Of a DNA stretch of 42,080 bases, positions 16,112 through 24,010 are shown in pieces. Below the pieces are notes generated by a model. That model did no database searches, had not been told where the DNA came from, and saw only the letters and a list, made by a program, of their open reading frames with translations. This DNA comes from Clostridiaceae bacterium (GTDB lineage: Bacteria; Bacillota; Clostridia; DSM-8532), in the NCBI GenBank assembly GCA_012839205.1, contig DUNT01000005.1:1-42080 (forward strand). The letters run 5' to 3'. How positions within the stretch are numbered: position 1 is the first letter of the stretch; every line of letters starts with the position of its first letter. Position numbers and translations under genes: made by a program.

Positions 16112-16158
16112 GTCAGTGCAATAACTTTACACTAACTTATAAGATAGAAGGGGAAATT

Positions 16159-17550
16159 ATGAATAACAAATTTGATCTAACAATTATTGGCGGGGGACCT
16201 GGTGGGTATGTGGCTGCTATACGTGCGGCACAATTAGGCTTAAAGGTTGCGATTGTCGAAGAAAGAGAAATGGGGGGAACCTGTCTGAACCGGGGATGCA
16301 TACCTACCAAGTCCCTCTTACATTCAGCAGAATTATATCATACTGCAAAAAACAGCGCTGATTCGGGTATTTACATAGATAATGTTCATTTTGAATATTC
16401 CAAAATTGTTAGTAAGAAAGATGCAGTTGTAAAAAAACTAAGATCTGGCGTCGAATATCTAGTGAAAAGTAATGGTGTCACTATCCTAAAAGGAAGAGGG
16501 TTCATTCTAGACAAAAACACAATTGAGGTTACTGGAAAAGAGAAACAAATTATTCATGCAGACAAGATTATCATTGCAACAGGTTCTAGACCATTAAAGC
16601 CACCTATCGATGGAATTGATGGGGATAAAGTACTAGACAGTGATGACGTCTTGAGTTTAGATTTCTGTCCCGACAAAGTTGTTATTATCGGAGGAGGCGT
16701 TATTGGAGTCGAATTTGCAACGATATATAATTCTCTTGGAAAAGATGTTGTAATCATTGAAATGATGAGTAATATCCTTCCTGGTATTGATGATGAGATT
16801 ACCCAAGCCCTCAGAAAATCACTTGAAAAGAAAGGTATCAAAATATTCACTTCATCCAAAGTTATATCTATTCAATCAGGTGATAAGGCTGTTTGTACTT
16901 TTGAGAATAATGGAAAAGAACAAAGTGTGGACGGGGATATTGCCATAGTTGCTATAGGAAGAAAACCCAATAGCGAAAACATAGGTCTTGAAAATGTTAA
17001 GATTGATTTGGAGAGAGGTTTTATAAAAGTTAATGAAAGCATGGAAACTTCGATAAAAGGTATTTATGCCATAGGGGATGTTACAGGGAAAGTATTGCTT
17101 GCACATGTTGCCTCTGAACAGGGTTTGGTGGCTGCTGCCAATTCCGCTGGTAAGTATAAAAAAATGGACTATTCGGTTATTCCCGGATGCATTTATACCA
17201 ACCCTGAAGTTGCAACAGTTGGATTATCAGAAGCTGAGGCTATAAAAAAAGGATATCAATTGAAAATTGGGAGGTTTCCTATAAGTGCCAATGGTAAATC
17301 CATGATCATGGGCGAGAAGGAAGGTTTTGTGAAAATCATAACCGATAAAGCCACAGGAGAAATTCTGGGAACACATATCATGGGACCAAGAGCTACAGAT
17401 ATGATTTCTGAGATGTGTGTAGCAATGAAACTGGAATCTACTATCGAAGAGATTGCCGATACAATACACCCCCATCCTACAGTCAGTGAAATAGTGATGG
17501 AAGCTGCTCATGATGTTGAAGGGATTTGTATACACAAGTCCAAAAAATAA
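16159..17550 (+). CDS. lpdA: Dihydrolipoyl dehydrogenase (E3)
   Basis: A 463-residue FAD-dependent disulfide oxidoreductase that reoxidises the lipoyl arm and makes NADH. The FAD site GGGPGG is at residues 11-16 and the redox disulfide at Cys42/Cys47 in GGTCLNRGCIPTK. The NAD-binding motif is GGGVIGVEFA, the second FAD motif is YAIGDVTG, and the catalytic base is in HPHPTVSE near the C-terminus. No extra lipoyl domain is fused at the N-terminus. It is the last gene of the operon and follows the E2 gene by 47 bases with no terminator between. Confidence 0.95.
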   Translation: MNNKFDLTIIGGGPGGYVAAIRAAQLGLKVAIVEEREMGGTCLNRGCIPTKSLLHSAELYHTAKNSADSGIYIDNVHFEYSKIVSKKDAVVKKLRSGVEYLVKSNGVTILKGRGFILDKNTIEVTGKEKQIIHADKIIIATGSRPLKPPIDGIDGDKVLDSDDVLSLDFCPDKVVIIGGGVIGVEFATIYNSLGKDVVIIEMMSNILPGIDDEITQALRKSLEKKGIKIFTSSKVISIQSGDKAVCTFENNGKEQSVDGDIAIVAIGRKPNSENIGLENVKIDLERGFIKVNESMETSIKGIYAIGDVTGKVLLAHVASEQGLVAAANSAGKYKKMDYSVIPGCIYTNPEVATVGLSEAEAIKKGYQLKIGRFPISANGKSMIMGEKEGFVKIITDKATGEILGTHIMGPRATDMISEMCVAMKLESTIEEIADTIHPHPTVSEIVMEAAHDVEGICIHKSKK

Positions 17551-17659
17551 AGGAGTAAAGATGGGCATGAAAAAGTAATACCAATGCCAAGAAGGCGGCA
17601 TAATGTTGCAATTTATTAGCATTTTCGAGCTATTTCGAGCAATCTATATTAGAAATGTA

Positions 17660-17689
17660 TTGACATGCCTAGGATATCCATGCTAATCT
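17660..17689 (+). promoter_or_regulatory. Promoter of the GEMM riboswitch transcript
   Basis: A perfect TTGACA (17660-17665) is followed after 18 bases by TAATCT with a TG one base upstream, an extended -10 arrangement. Transcription would start near 17696, about 20 bases before the riboswitch, so the RNA need not come from the acyloin operon. Confidence 0.5.
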
Positions 17690-17715
17690 GGTTAGGATCA
17701 TATTTGCGTAATTAA

Positions 17716-17795
17716 AAAGGGCAAAGCTGATGAAAATCAGTGGCGCAAAGCTAGAGGGTCTAAGTCCTGCAAAGGATATGACAGCCAGTTGCCAT
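17716..17795 (+). promoter_or_regulatory. Cyclic di-GMP-I (GEMM) riboswitch aptamer
   Basis: The sequence follows the GEMM-I layout: GGGCAAAGC, a small GAAA-type hairpin, GGCGCAAAGCTA, GAGGGTCTAAG, a second hairpin, then ATGACAGCCAGTTGCC closing the basal stem with GGCAA. These blocks, their order and their spacing match clostridial c-di-GMP-I riboswitches. The 3' strand GCC of the basal stem is also the first three bases of the following terminator hairpin. Ligand binding should therefore prevent termination (an ON switch). No gene follows on the plus strand. Confidence 0.88.
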
Positions 17796-17821
17796 TATTC
17801 TTTATGGATAATGGCTTCTTT
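17791..17821 (+). terminator. Riboswitch expression-platform terminator
   Basis: GCCATTAT and ATAATGGC are perfect complementary arms around a nine-base loop, followed by TTCTTT. The 5' arm shares GCC with the aptamer's closing stem. A second pairing, CTTCTTT with AAAGAAG at 17836-17842, could compete with the T-rich tail. Confidence 0.7.
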
Positions 17822-17876
17822 GTGAAAACAACGCTAAAGAAGTTCTGAATTATTATGTATATTTTATTGGGGTAAA

Positions 17877-17911
17877 AAAGCCTGCTGGGTAAATCCAACA
17901 GGCTTTAATTA
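17877..17911. terminator. Terminator of the hydrogenase gene
   Basis: Arms AAAGCCTG and CAGGCTTT form a stem with a partly paired TGG/CCA interior. On the minus strand it is followed by TTTTTTA, a strong terminator 30 bases after the hydrogenase stop. It could also stop read-through from the riboswitch side. Confidence 0.8.
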
Positions 17912-17941
17912 TATCAGCAACATTTCCATGGGCATGTGCTA

Positions 17942-20900
17942 CTATTTCAGATTATGTGAAAGATCCTCAAGATTTGAGGCGTCAATACGCTTTCCGTCAA
18001 GTGTGATATATATGTCCTGGCCATTGTGGGTTTCCTTTAGGCGGATTGTATTAACCTCAACAAAAGTATCCATTTTAAGCTTTTTCACTTGCTCAAGGGT
18101 GGAAGCATAAAGCTCTTTGGACCCCTTGGCTGAACATGCATCACAGGTGCAGAAAGTAAGCTGACGGGTTACAAAGGCAGAATCAGCCTTCTTGCGAACA
18201 GTACCGCAGCGGATATCGCCATTGACGGCATGATAGCGGGTATGTAACAGTTTATGAGCCAAGGATGAATTAGCTTCACCATAGAAATCATGGTACAGAT
18301 TCAGAATGTCGGGATTTTCCTGTGATTTACGGTAGGTGGAGGTTTTATCAATATCAACCAACACCTTCTGACGTTGTTCAAGGGTACCCACTTTCTCCGG
18401 AACAGGATGACCGGCACCGCAAATACAGCCTCCAGGGCAAGCCATAACTTCAATCAAATCATAGCCCACATCCACACCTTGAATAATCTTTTCCACGATA
18501 GGCTCCACATTATGCAGACCACTGATAACAGCTACGTGAACAGTTGTGTCATCGGTTTCGACAGTTGATTCCTTCAAACCGGCAAAACCGCGGACTTCTT
18601 TGAAATCCAGATGGTCGGTCATGACTTTACCGGTCAACTTCTCAACTGCCATACGAAGAGCAGCTTCTGCCACACCCCCCGATGCTCCGAAAAGAATGCC
18701 GGCTCCGGTGACCTGTCTGTAAGGCTCATCAAATTCCTGGGGCTCAATGATTGATGTATCAATGCGCTTAAGCTCAGCCATACTCATCATATCGGTAGAG
18801 GTCAGAACCGCATCCACATCACGGATTCCATCAGGTGCAAATTCAGGACGAGCAGCCTCGTATTTTTTGGCAATACAAGGAACGATGGAAACCACGTACA
18901 AATCTTCTTTATTGAGACCTGCCAGCTGGGCATAATGGTTTTTCACAGTAGCACCCATCATCTGCTGTGGTGATTTACAGGTAGACAGATGGGGAATAAG
19001 CTCCGGATAACGCCGCTCAACGAAATTGACCCATCCCGGACAGCAAGAGGTAAACTGGGGCATAACACCCTTATTTGCTACACGGTTTAAAAATTCGGTG
19101 GTTTCCTCCACAATGGTTAAGTCAGCAGCGAAGGAGAAATCAAAGACCTTATCAAAACCGAGCTTTTTGAGAAGACCCGCCATGAATCCGGAAGCCTTAT
19201 CAAATGGAATACCGTAATGGGAAGAAACTACGCTTCGTACAGCGGGTGCGACAAAGGCAACCACAGTCTTAGAGGGATCATTGATAGCTCTGAACACCTT
19301 GCCTTTTTCACTCTTTACCTCTAATGCGCCACAGGGACAAGCATTCACACACTGCCCGCAGCTGACGCAATCGGTTTCATGAAGAGGAAGACCACTTCTT
19401 GTTCCCACCAACTGACGGCCATGCTTCATGTAAAAAGCCAGAACGTCGGGGCCCTCAACCTCTGCACAAGCTGCAATACAACGACCGCAGGAAATACATT
19501 TATTGTGATCCCTGACAATGAAGGGATGATCCTCAACAATTGGGATATAAGGCCTTTCATGAATTGGTTTCTCATACATAATATTATGGTCAGAAGCCTC
19601 ATTTCTCAAATCACAATTATATTGCTTGTTACATCCACATCTCAGACAGCGGCGTGATTCCTCGCGAGCAGCTTCTTCAGATAACCCCAACTCGACTTCC
19701 TTAAAGTTACCTTCTCTCGCTTTAAGGTCAATGGAAGGCATCTTAGCACGCTCCAGCCTGGGGAAATGTTCAAAATCCCATTTTGGGAGGTCCTCCATGG
19801 AGCCTCTGCTGCAGCTGTAGTCCATATGACTCTCCGGAACGTACCCCTTCATGAGAAAGCTGTCTATAGCTTCGGCAGCGCGGCGACCAGCGGCAACAGC
19901 CTGAATGACTGTAGCAGGACCTGTGACACAGTCCCCGCCAGCAAAAATATTTAATTCAGAGGTCTGGGAGGTCTTACCGTTAATCTCAATATCGCCCCAT
20001 TTGTTCAGCTTGACGGGGAGATCGTTATAGAGAAATTGTGTATTCGTACTTTGACCAATTGCACCAATTATGGTATCTGCCTCAATTTCAAAATTGCTTC
20101 CTTCAATAGGCACAGGGCGGCGACGACCTGAGCGATCAGGTTCTCCGAGCTCCATCCTGATGCATTGCAGTTTCTTCTTGCCATCCTCAGAAACGATGCT
20201 GGTAGGCGCCATCAAAAAAAGCATTTCAACCCCTTCATGAAGGGCTTCTTCAACTTCATAGGATTCAGCGGGCATTTCCTCCCGGGTTCTGCGGTAAATC
20301 AGTTTAACCGACTTAGCACCCTTTCTTAATGCAACGCGGGCACAGTCAATAGCTGTGTTACCACCGCCAATGACTACAACATTTTCACCCAGCTGAATAT
20401 CAGCTTGCTTGGTGACCTGTTCAAGAAATTGAATACCAAGCCATACACCTGGGAGGTTCTCACCTTCAATATGCATAGGTGTAGCGTTCCATGAGCCAAT
20501 AGCCAGATAGACGGCATCAAAATCATCCTGGAGATCTTCAAGACGGATGTGAGTACCAAGGGCCTTTTTAGTCATAATCTTGACGCCAAGATTCCTGATT
20601 ATGTCGATTTCCTTCTCAAGAGTGTCTTTTGGCAGACGATACTCGGGAATTCCATAACGCATCATACCCCCGGCATAGTGCTGGCGTTCAAATACTGTAA
20701 CGTCGTGGCCGCTGATGGCACTATAATAAGCGCAAGTAAGTCCTGACGGTCCGGCGCCCACAATAGCGATTCTCTTTCCGGTTGAATCTTGCTTTTTGGG
20801 CATCCAAGGCTCATCCTGAGCCATATCCCAGTCAGCGATGTAACGCTTAACGTGATTAATGGCAACGGGAGAATCCACCATATTACGGCGACATTGAGCC

Positions 20901-21382
20901 TCACAGGGATGTGGGCATACACGGCCACAGGTCACAGGGAAGGGATTACGTTCTTTGATGACCTGGAGAGCAGCGCTGAAATTACCGTTTGCTGCATGAT
21001 GCAGATAAGCCTGGATATCGATATTGGCCGGACAGGTCATAACACATGGGGCGACACAGTCCGCGTTGTGATCCGACAAAATTTGCTCCAGACGAACCTT
21101 GCGATAGCTTTTTAACTTGGGACTGTTGGTGGTGATAACCATACCCTCCCGGACAGGCGTCTGGCATGCTTTTACATCTCTTTTTTGCTCACCTTCGCCT
21201 ACTTCTACCACGCATAATCCACAGTTTCCATTTGAACGCTCAAGACGGATATCATAACAAAGATGGGGTATATGTATATCCTCTTGGAGTAAGGCCTGGA
21301 GGATAGTCAGATTATCGTAGACTTCAATTTCCCGGCCGTTTACAATTACTTTGATTCGTTTGTTTTTTGTAATGATTTTCAT
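17942..21382 (-). CDS. Multidomain [FeFe] hydrogenase with GltD-like flavoprotein module
   Basis: A 1146-residue iron-only hydrogenase. Residues 1-85 form a [2Fe-2S] ferredoxin domain (Cys42, 54, 57, 73). Residues 105-165 form a Cys-rich GltD-type iron-sulfur segment. Residues 203-515 form an FAD/NAD(P)H oxidoreductase like glutamate synthase small subunit (GAGPSGLT, then GGGNTAIDCARVA). Residues 620-690 hold two [4Fe-4S] clusters. The H-cluster domain has TSCCPGW (778), VPCIAKKYE (834) and ACPGGCICGAGHP (981). The tail (1060-1146) has CTCDACSAKGS, resembling NuoE-type [2Fe-2S] motifs. It should couple NAD(P)H and possibly ferredoxin to H2. AAGGAG lies six bases before the ATG. It resembles the glutamate-synthase-linked hydrogenase class. 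Confidence 0.93.
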   Translation of the reverse strand: MKIITKNKRIKVIVNGREIEVYDNLTILQALLQEDIHIPHLCYDIRLERSNGNCGLCVVEVGEGEQKRDVKACQTPVREGMVITTNSPKLKSYRKVRLEQILSDHNADCVAPCVMTCPANIDIQAYLHHAANGNFSAALQVIKERNPFPVTCGRVCPHPCEAQCRRNMVDSPVAINHVKRYIADWDMAQDEPWMPKKQDSTGKRIAIVGAGPSGLTCAYYSAISGHDVTVFERQHYAGGMMRYGIPEYRLPKDTLEKEIDIIRNLGVKIMTKKALGTHIRLEDLQDDFDAVYLAIGSWNATPMHIEGENLPGVWLGIQFLEQVTKQADIQLGENVVVIGGGNTAIDCARVALRKGAKSVKLIYRRTREEMPAESYEVEEALHEGVEMLFLMAPTSIVSEDGKKKLQCIRMELGEPDRSGRRRPVPIEGSNFEIEADTIIGAIGQSTNTQFLYNDLPVKLNKWGDIEINGKTSQTSELNIFAGGDCVTGPATVIQAVAAGRRAAEAIDSFLMKGYVPESHMDYSCSRGSMEDLPKWDFEHFPRLERAKMPSIDLKAREGNFKEVELGLSEEAAREESRRCLRCGCNKQYNCDLRNEASDHNIMYEKPIHERPYIPIVEDHPFIVRDHNKCISCGRCIAACAEVEGPDVLAFYMKHGRQLVGTRSGLPLHETDCVSCGQCVNACPCGALEVKSEKGKVFRAINDPSKTVVAFVAPAVRSVVSSHYGIPFDKASGFMAGLLKKLGFDKVFDFSFAADLTIVEETTEFLNRVANKGVMPQFTSCCPGWVNFVERRYPELIPHLSTCKSPQQMMGATVKNHYAQLAGLNKEDLYVVSIVPCIAKKYEAARPEFAPDGIRDVDAVLTSTDMMSMAELKRIDTSIIEPQEFDEPYRQVTGAGILFGASGGVAEAALRMAVEKLTGKVMTDHLDFKEVRGFAGLKESTVETDDTTVHVAVISGLHNVEPIVEKIIQGVDVGYDLIEVMACPGGCICGAGHPVPEKVGTLEQRQKVLVDIDKTSTYRKSQENPDILNLYHDFYGEANSSLAHKLLHTRYHAVNGDIRCGTVRKKADSAFVTRQLTFCTCDACSAKGSKELYASTLEQVKKLKMDTFVEVNTIRLKETHNGQDIYITLDGKRIDASNLEDLSHNLK

Positions 21383-21779
21383 TGCGAACTCCTTTTATTG
21401 ATGTGTGATATGAATTTTATGGAACCTTATCAATTATACCAAAAATGTTGTTCTTGGCCACTACTTTAAGCCCATTAAAACACTTTTTTGATAAGAATTT
21501 TTGTCAATATTAATACTGCTCTGCTGGTTTCATTATTAAAGGATCGTAGGGATAAAATACGAAGAAATTTTATTATGTTATTGTGGTATACCCAATGTTG
21601 TTCATAAGCAATATTTATCAGTTATTGGTTGAGGATATAGGAACATTGAATCAGTTAATACTCAATAGATGATGAGTTTTTTATTTACTAATTGTATAAT
21701 TTTGAGTATATATAAAATAAGATGATTTATGTTGAATTGCACAGTATAATTAGATTAATATCGCTTAAAGGGAGTATAT
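21383..21779. other. Divergent intergenic region, hydrogenase and acyltransferase
   Basis: This 397-base AT-rich gap holds both promoters but no gene. A TATAAT on the minus strand (21433-21438) lies about 50 bases before the hydrogenase start, without a clear -35. Plus-strand TATAAT hexamers occur twice before the acyltransferase, also without good -35 boxes. TGGTATACCCA at 21584-21594 resembles the weaker operator of the acyloin-type operon. Confidence 0.4.
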
Positions 21780-23051
21780 ATGGATATATTAAAATTTGAC
21801 AGATTTGATATGCTGAAAAAACCTATTAGACAGCGACATTTTTTAAGGCCAATTACATGGCTGTTGAGTTATCCTGCTGTTTGGGCTCACAGGGTTAAAA
21901 TAATAAAAGTAGGGATGAAGGGCCTTAAACCACCATACCTGTTACTATGCAACCATAATTCCTTTATAGATTTTAAGGTAACAACTGCGGCCATATTTCC
22001 TCACCGTGCAAATTATATAGTGGCGATAGATGGCTTTATCGGCCGGGAGTGGCTTTTAAGAAACGTGGGATGTATCTGTAAGCGTAAGTTTACAAATGAT
22101 ACGGTTATGGTTCGGCATATGAAAAAGGTTGCTAACAATGGAGATGTAATTGTGCTTTACCCGGAAGCCAGATATTCGTTATGCGGGACTAATGCAGTCC
22201 TGCCGGAATCGCTGGGGAAATTGGCTAAGCTGCTTAAGATACCGGTTGTAACATTAATAATGCATGGACATCATGTTAATTCACCTTTTTGGAATCTCAA
22301 AAACAGAAAGGTGAAATCAATGGAGGCTGTATTAACTCATTTGATAACAAAAGAGGAAGTTACCACACTGGATTATAAAGAAATTAATGAAAGAATAAAC
22401 ACAGCGTTCAAATATGATGATTTTGCATGGCAAAAGGATCGCAAAATTCGAATAAGCTCTCCCGACAGAGCAAAGGGACTGCATAAGGTGCTTTATCATT
22501 GCCCCAATTGCTATGCCCAGTATCATATGATGTCTGGTGAAAACAGACTTTGGTGTAACAGTTGCAAAAAGGAGTGGCAGATGTCCGAGTACGGCGAACT
22601 GTCTGCAGTAACCGGAAAAACAGAGTTTACCCATATTCCGGATTGGTATGAATGGGAGCGGGAACAAGTTCGCAAGGAAATTGAGAGGGGTACATACAGG
22701 TTTGAATCCGAGGTTAATGTCGATACTTTGCCCAATGCCAAAGGCTTTATAAATCTGGGAAAAGGCAAACTGATCCATGATATTAACGGGTTTTTATTAG
22801 AGGGCGAATACCAGGGAAAGCCATACTCTGTGTCAATCAGCGGTAAGTCATTGTATTCATGCCACATTGAATACAATTATCTTGGCAAATATGGCGACTG
22901 TATAGATCTTAATACTTTAACCGACACATACTATATTTATCCGCAGTGCAACCATTTCTCGGTAACAAAAATTGCTCTTGCCACCGAGGAAATTTATAAG
23001 ATATGGCGAACCAGCCATGTAAAAGTAATTCTTTCACAGCAGAACGCTTAA
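21780..23051 (+). CDS. PlsC-type lysophospholipid acyltransferase with zinc ribbon
   Basis: A 423-residue protein. The N-terminal half is a glycerolipid acyltransferase domain with the catalytic HX4D motif (His59 to Asp64 in NHNSFID), YPEARYS as the substrate loop, and PVVTLIMHGHH. It would acylate lysophosphatidic acid or a related lipid at the membrane. The second half starts with a zinc ribbon (CPNCYAQYHMMSG to WCNSCKKEW). An uncharacterised beta-rich region follows, about 180 residues longer than a plain PlsC. GGGAG precedes the ATG by six bases. It is monocistronic and convergent with pyrophosphatase. Confidence 0.82.
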   Translation: MDILKFDRFDMLKKPIRQRHFLRPITWLLSYPAVWAHRVKIIKVGMKGLKPPYLLLCNHNSFIDFKVTTAAIFPHRANYIVAIDGFIGREWLLRNVGCICKRKFTNDTVMVRHMKKVANNGDVIVLYPEARYSLCGTNAVLPESLGKLAKLLKIPVVTLIMHGHHVNSPFWNLKNRKVKSMEAVLTHLITKEEVTTLDYKEINERINTAFKYDDFAWQKDRKIRISSPDRAKGLHKVLYHCPNCYAQYHMMSGENRLWCNSCKKEWQMSEYGELSAVTGKTEFTHIPDWYEWEREQVRKEIERGTYRFESEVNVDTLPNAKGFINLGKGKLIHDINGFLLEGEYQGKPYSVSISGKSLYSCHIEYNYLGKYGDCIDLNTLTDTYYIYPQCNHFSVTKIALATEEIYKIWRTSHVKVILSQQNA

Positions 23052-23053
23052 TC

Positions 23054-23101
23054 GTGATATGCTTTGTTTTAGCTAATAAAGCATGATTGTCACTCAATCA
23101 C
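23054..23101. terminator. Weak bidirectional hairpin between convergent genes
   Basis: ATGCTTT (23059-23065) pairs with AAAGCAT (23078-23084) and an outer CGTGAT pairs with ATCACG at the pyrophosphatase end. There is no good T run on either strand. Confidence 0.4.
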
Positions 23102-23631
23102 GAGCTGCCGAACACTTCGTTATACTTTTCAATCTCTTTTTGGATTGTTAGTATAGCTTTTTCCCGCCCTTCAACTTCCGTAACCTCTGTTTCTACCTCT
23201 TCCAATTCCTTATACACACTAAAAAAGTGAGTCATCTCAAGGAAAATATGTTTGGGTAGTTCCGAAACATCTGTATAACCGTTATAGCTGGGATCAGTAA
23301 AAGGAATAGCTATAATCTTAGAATCCTTTCTGCCGTTATCAATCATAGAGAATACCCCAATGGGGTAGCACCGGACCAGGGTCATTGGCACAATAGGCTC
23401 TGAGCACAGTATTAATACATCCAAAGGATCATTATCATCCCCGTATGTACGGGGAATGAATCCATAATTAGCGGGATAATGGGTGGAGGTTGACAGAATA
23501 CGGTCAAGAATTAGCATACCTGTTTCCTTATCAAGCTCATACTTTGTTTTGGAGCCCTTCTGTATCTCAACTACCGCAAAAAAATCTTCCGAATTGATTC
23601 GCTTTGAGCAAATATCATGCCAAATATTCAT
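23098..23631 (-). CDS. ppa: Inorganic pyrophosphatase (family I)
   Basis: It hydrolyses pyrophosphate to two phosphates in the cytoplasm. The 177-residue protein has the family I signature DDNDPLDVL with its metal-binding aspartates. A YPANYGFIPRTYG strand precedes it, and the KYELDKETG/DRILSTST segment lies near the N-terminus. I place the start at the ATG at 23631, six bases after AAAGGA. A longer reading to 23679 has no ribosome site and adds residues absent from the family. It is a single gene with no obvious link to its neighbours. Confidence 0.93.
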   Translation of the reverse strand: MNIWHDICSKRINSEDFFAVVEIQKGSKTKYELDKETGMLILDRILSTSTHYPANYGFIPRTYGDDNDPLDVLILCSEPIVPMTLVRCYPIGVFSMIDNGRKDSKIIAIPFTDPSYNGYTDVSELPKHIFLEMTHFFSVYKELEEVETEVTEVEGREKAILTIQKEIEKYNEVFGSS

Positions 23632-23758
23632 AGTAAATCCTTTCGTTTTTTTATCAATTATACCATAATCATGCTGCAAAACATCTCACGTCTCACATCC
23701 CATCTCTTACTTCCAGTATATTGACATCCCTCACGGCACCTTTTAATGTTAATACAAA

Positions 23759-23834
23759 GATCCTTCGACTTCGCTGACGCTTCGCTCAGGATGACACAAG
23801 AGAGTGTGCTGCGCGGCACTCAGGATGATACGAC
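23759..23834. repeat. GC-rich palindromic intergenic repeat
   Basis: A block of higher GC than its surroundings begins GATCCTTCGACTTCGCTGAC and contains ATCCT...AGGAT arms and two copies of CTCAGGATGA (near 23786 and 23819). This type of TTCGCTCAGGATGAC sequence is a dispersed intergenic repeat in many Bacillota. Only one region of it is visible here. Confidence 0.5.
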
Positions 23835-23915
23835 CGGCTAGGAGCCATTGCTGTCGATAATACTATTGTTTGAAAAAAAGAATAATCAATTCATAATAAA
23901 ATTTTCCCCCTGAGA

Positions 23916-23944
23916 TTGACAGTACAATATAATGGTAATATAAT
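23916..23944 (+). promoter_or_regulatory. Consensus promoter of the NAD-salvage operon
   Basis: TTGACA and TATAAT, both perfect, are separated by exactly 17 bases. The -10 box ends one base before the palindromic operator. Confidence 0.9.
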
Positions 23945-23967
23945 GATATTATCAATTTGATAATATC
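23945..23967. promoter_or_regulatory. Predicted NrtR operator, 23-base perfect palindrome
   Basis: Arms GATATTATCAA and TTGATAATATC are exact reverse complements around a single central T. The palindrome covers the expected transcription start directly after the -10 box. A further half-like sequence AACGATAAT follows at 23970. NrtR is encoded immediately downstream, so it is the likely ligand-sensitive repressor. Confidence 0.8.
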
Positions 23968-24010
23968 AAAACGATAATAACATTAGTAATTTAAGTCGGA
24001 AGGTGATGCA

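Noticed and set aside
17555-17660. Terminator for the acyloin operon
   Set aside because: I looked for a hairpin with a T run after the E3 gene and found none, so transcription may continue to the riboswitch terminators.
23759-23834. CRISPR-like or transposon end
   Set aside because: There are no regularly spaced repeats, no transposase and no flanking target duplication; it fits a dispersed palindromic repeat better.
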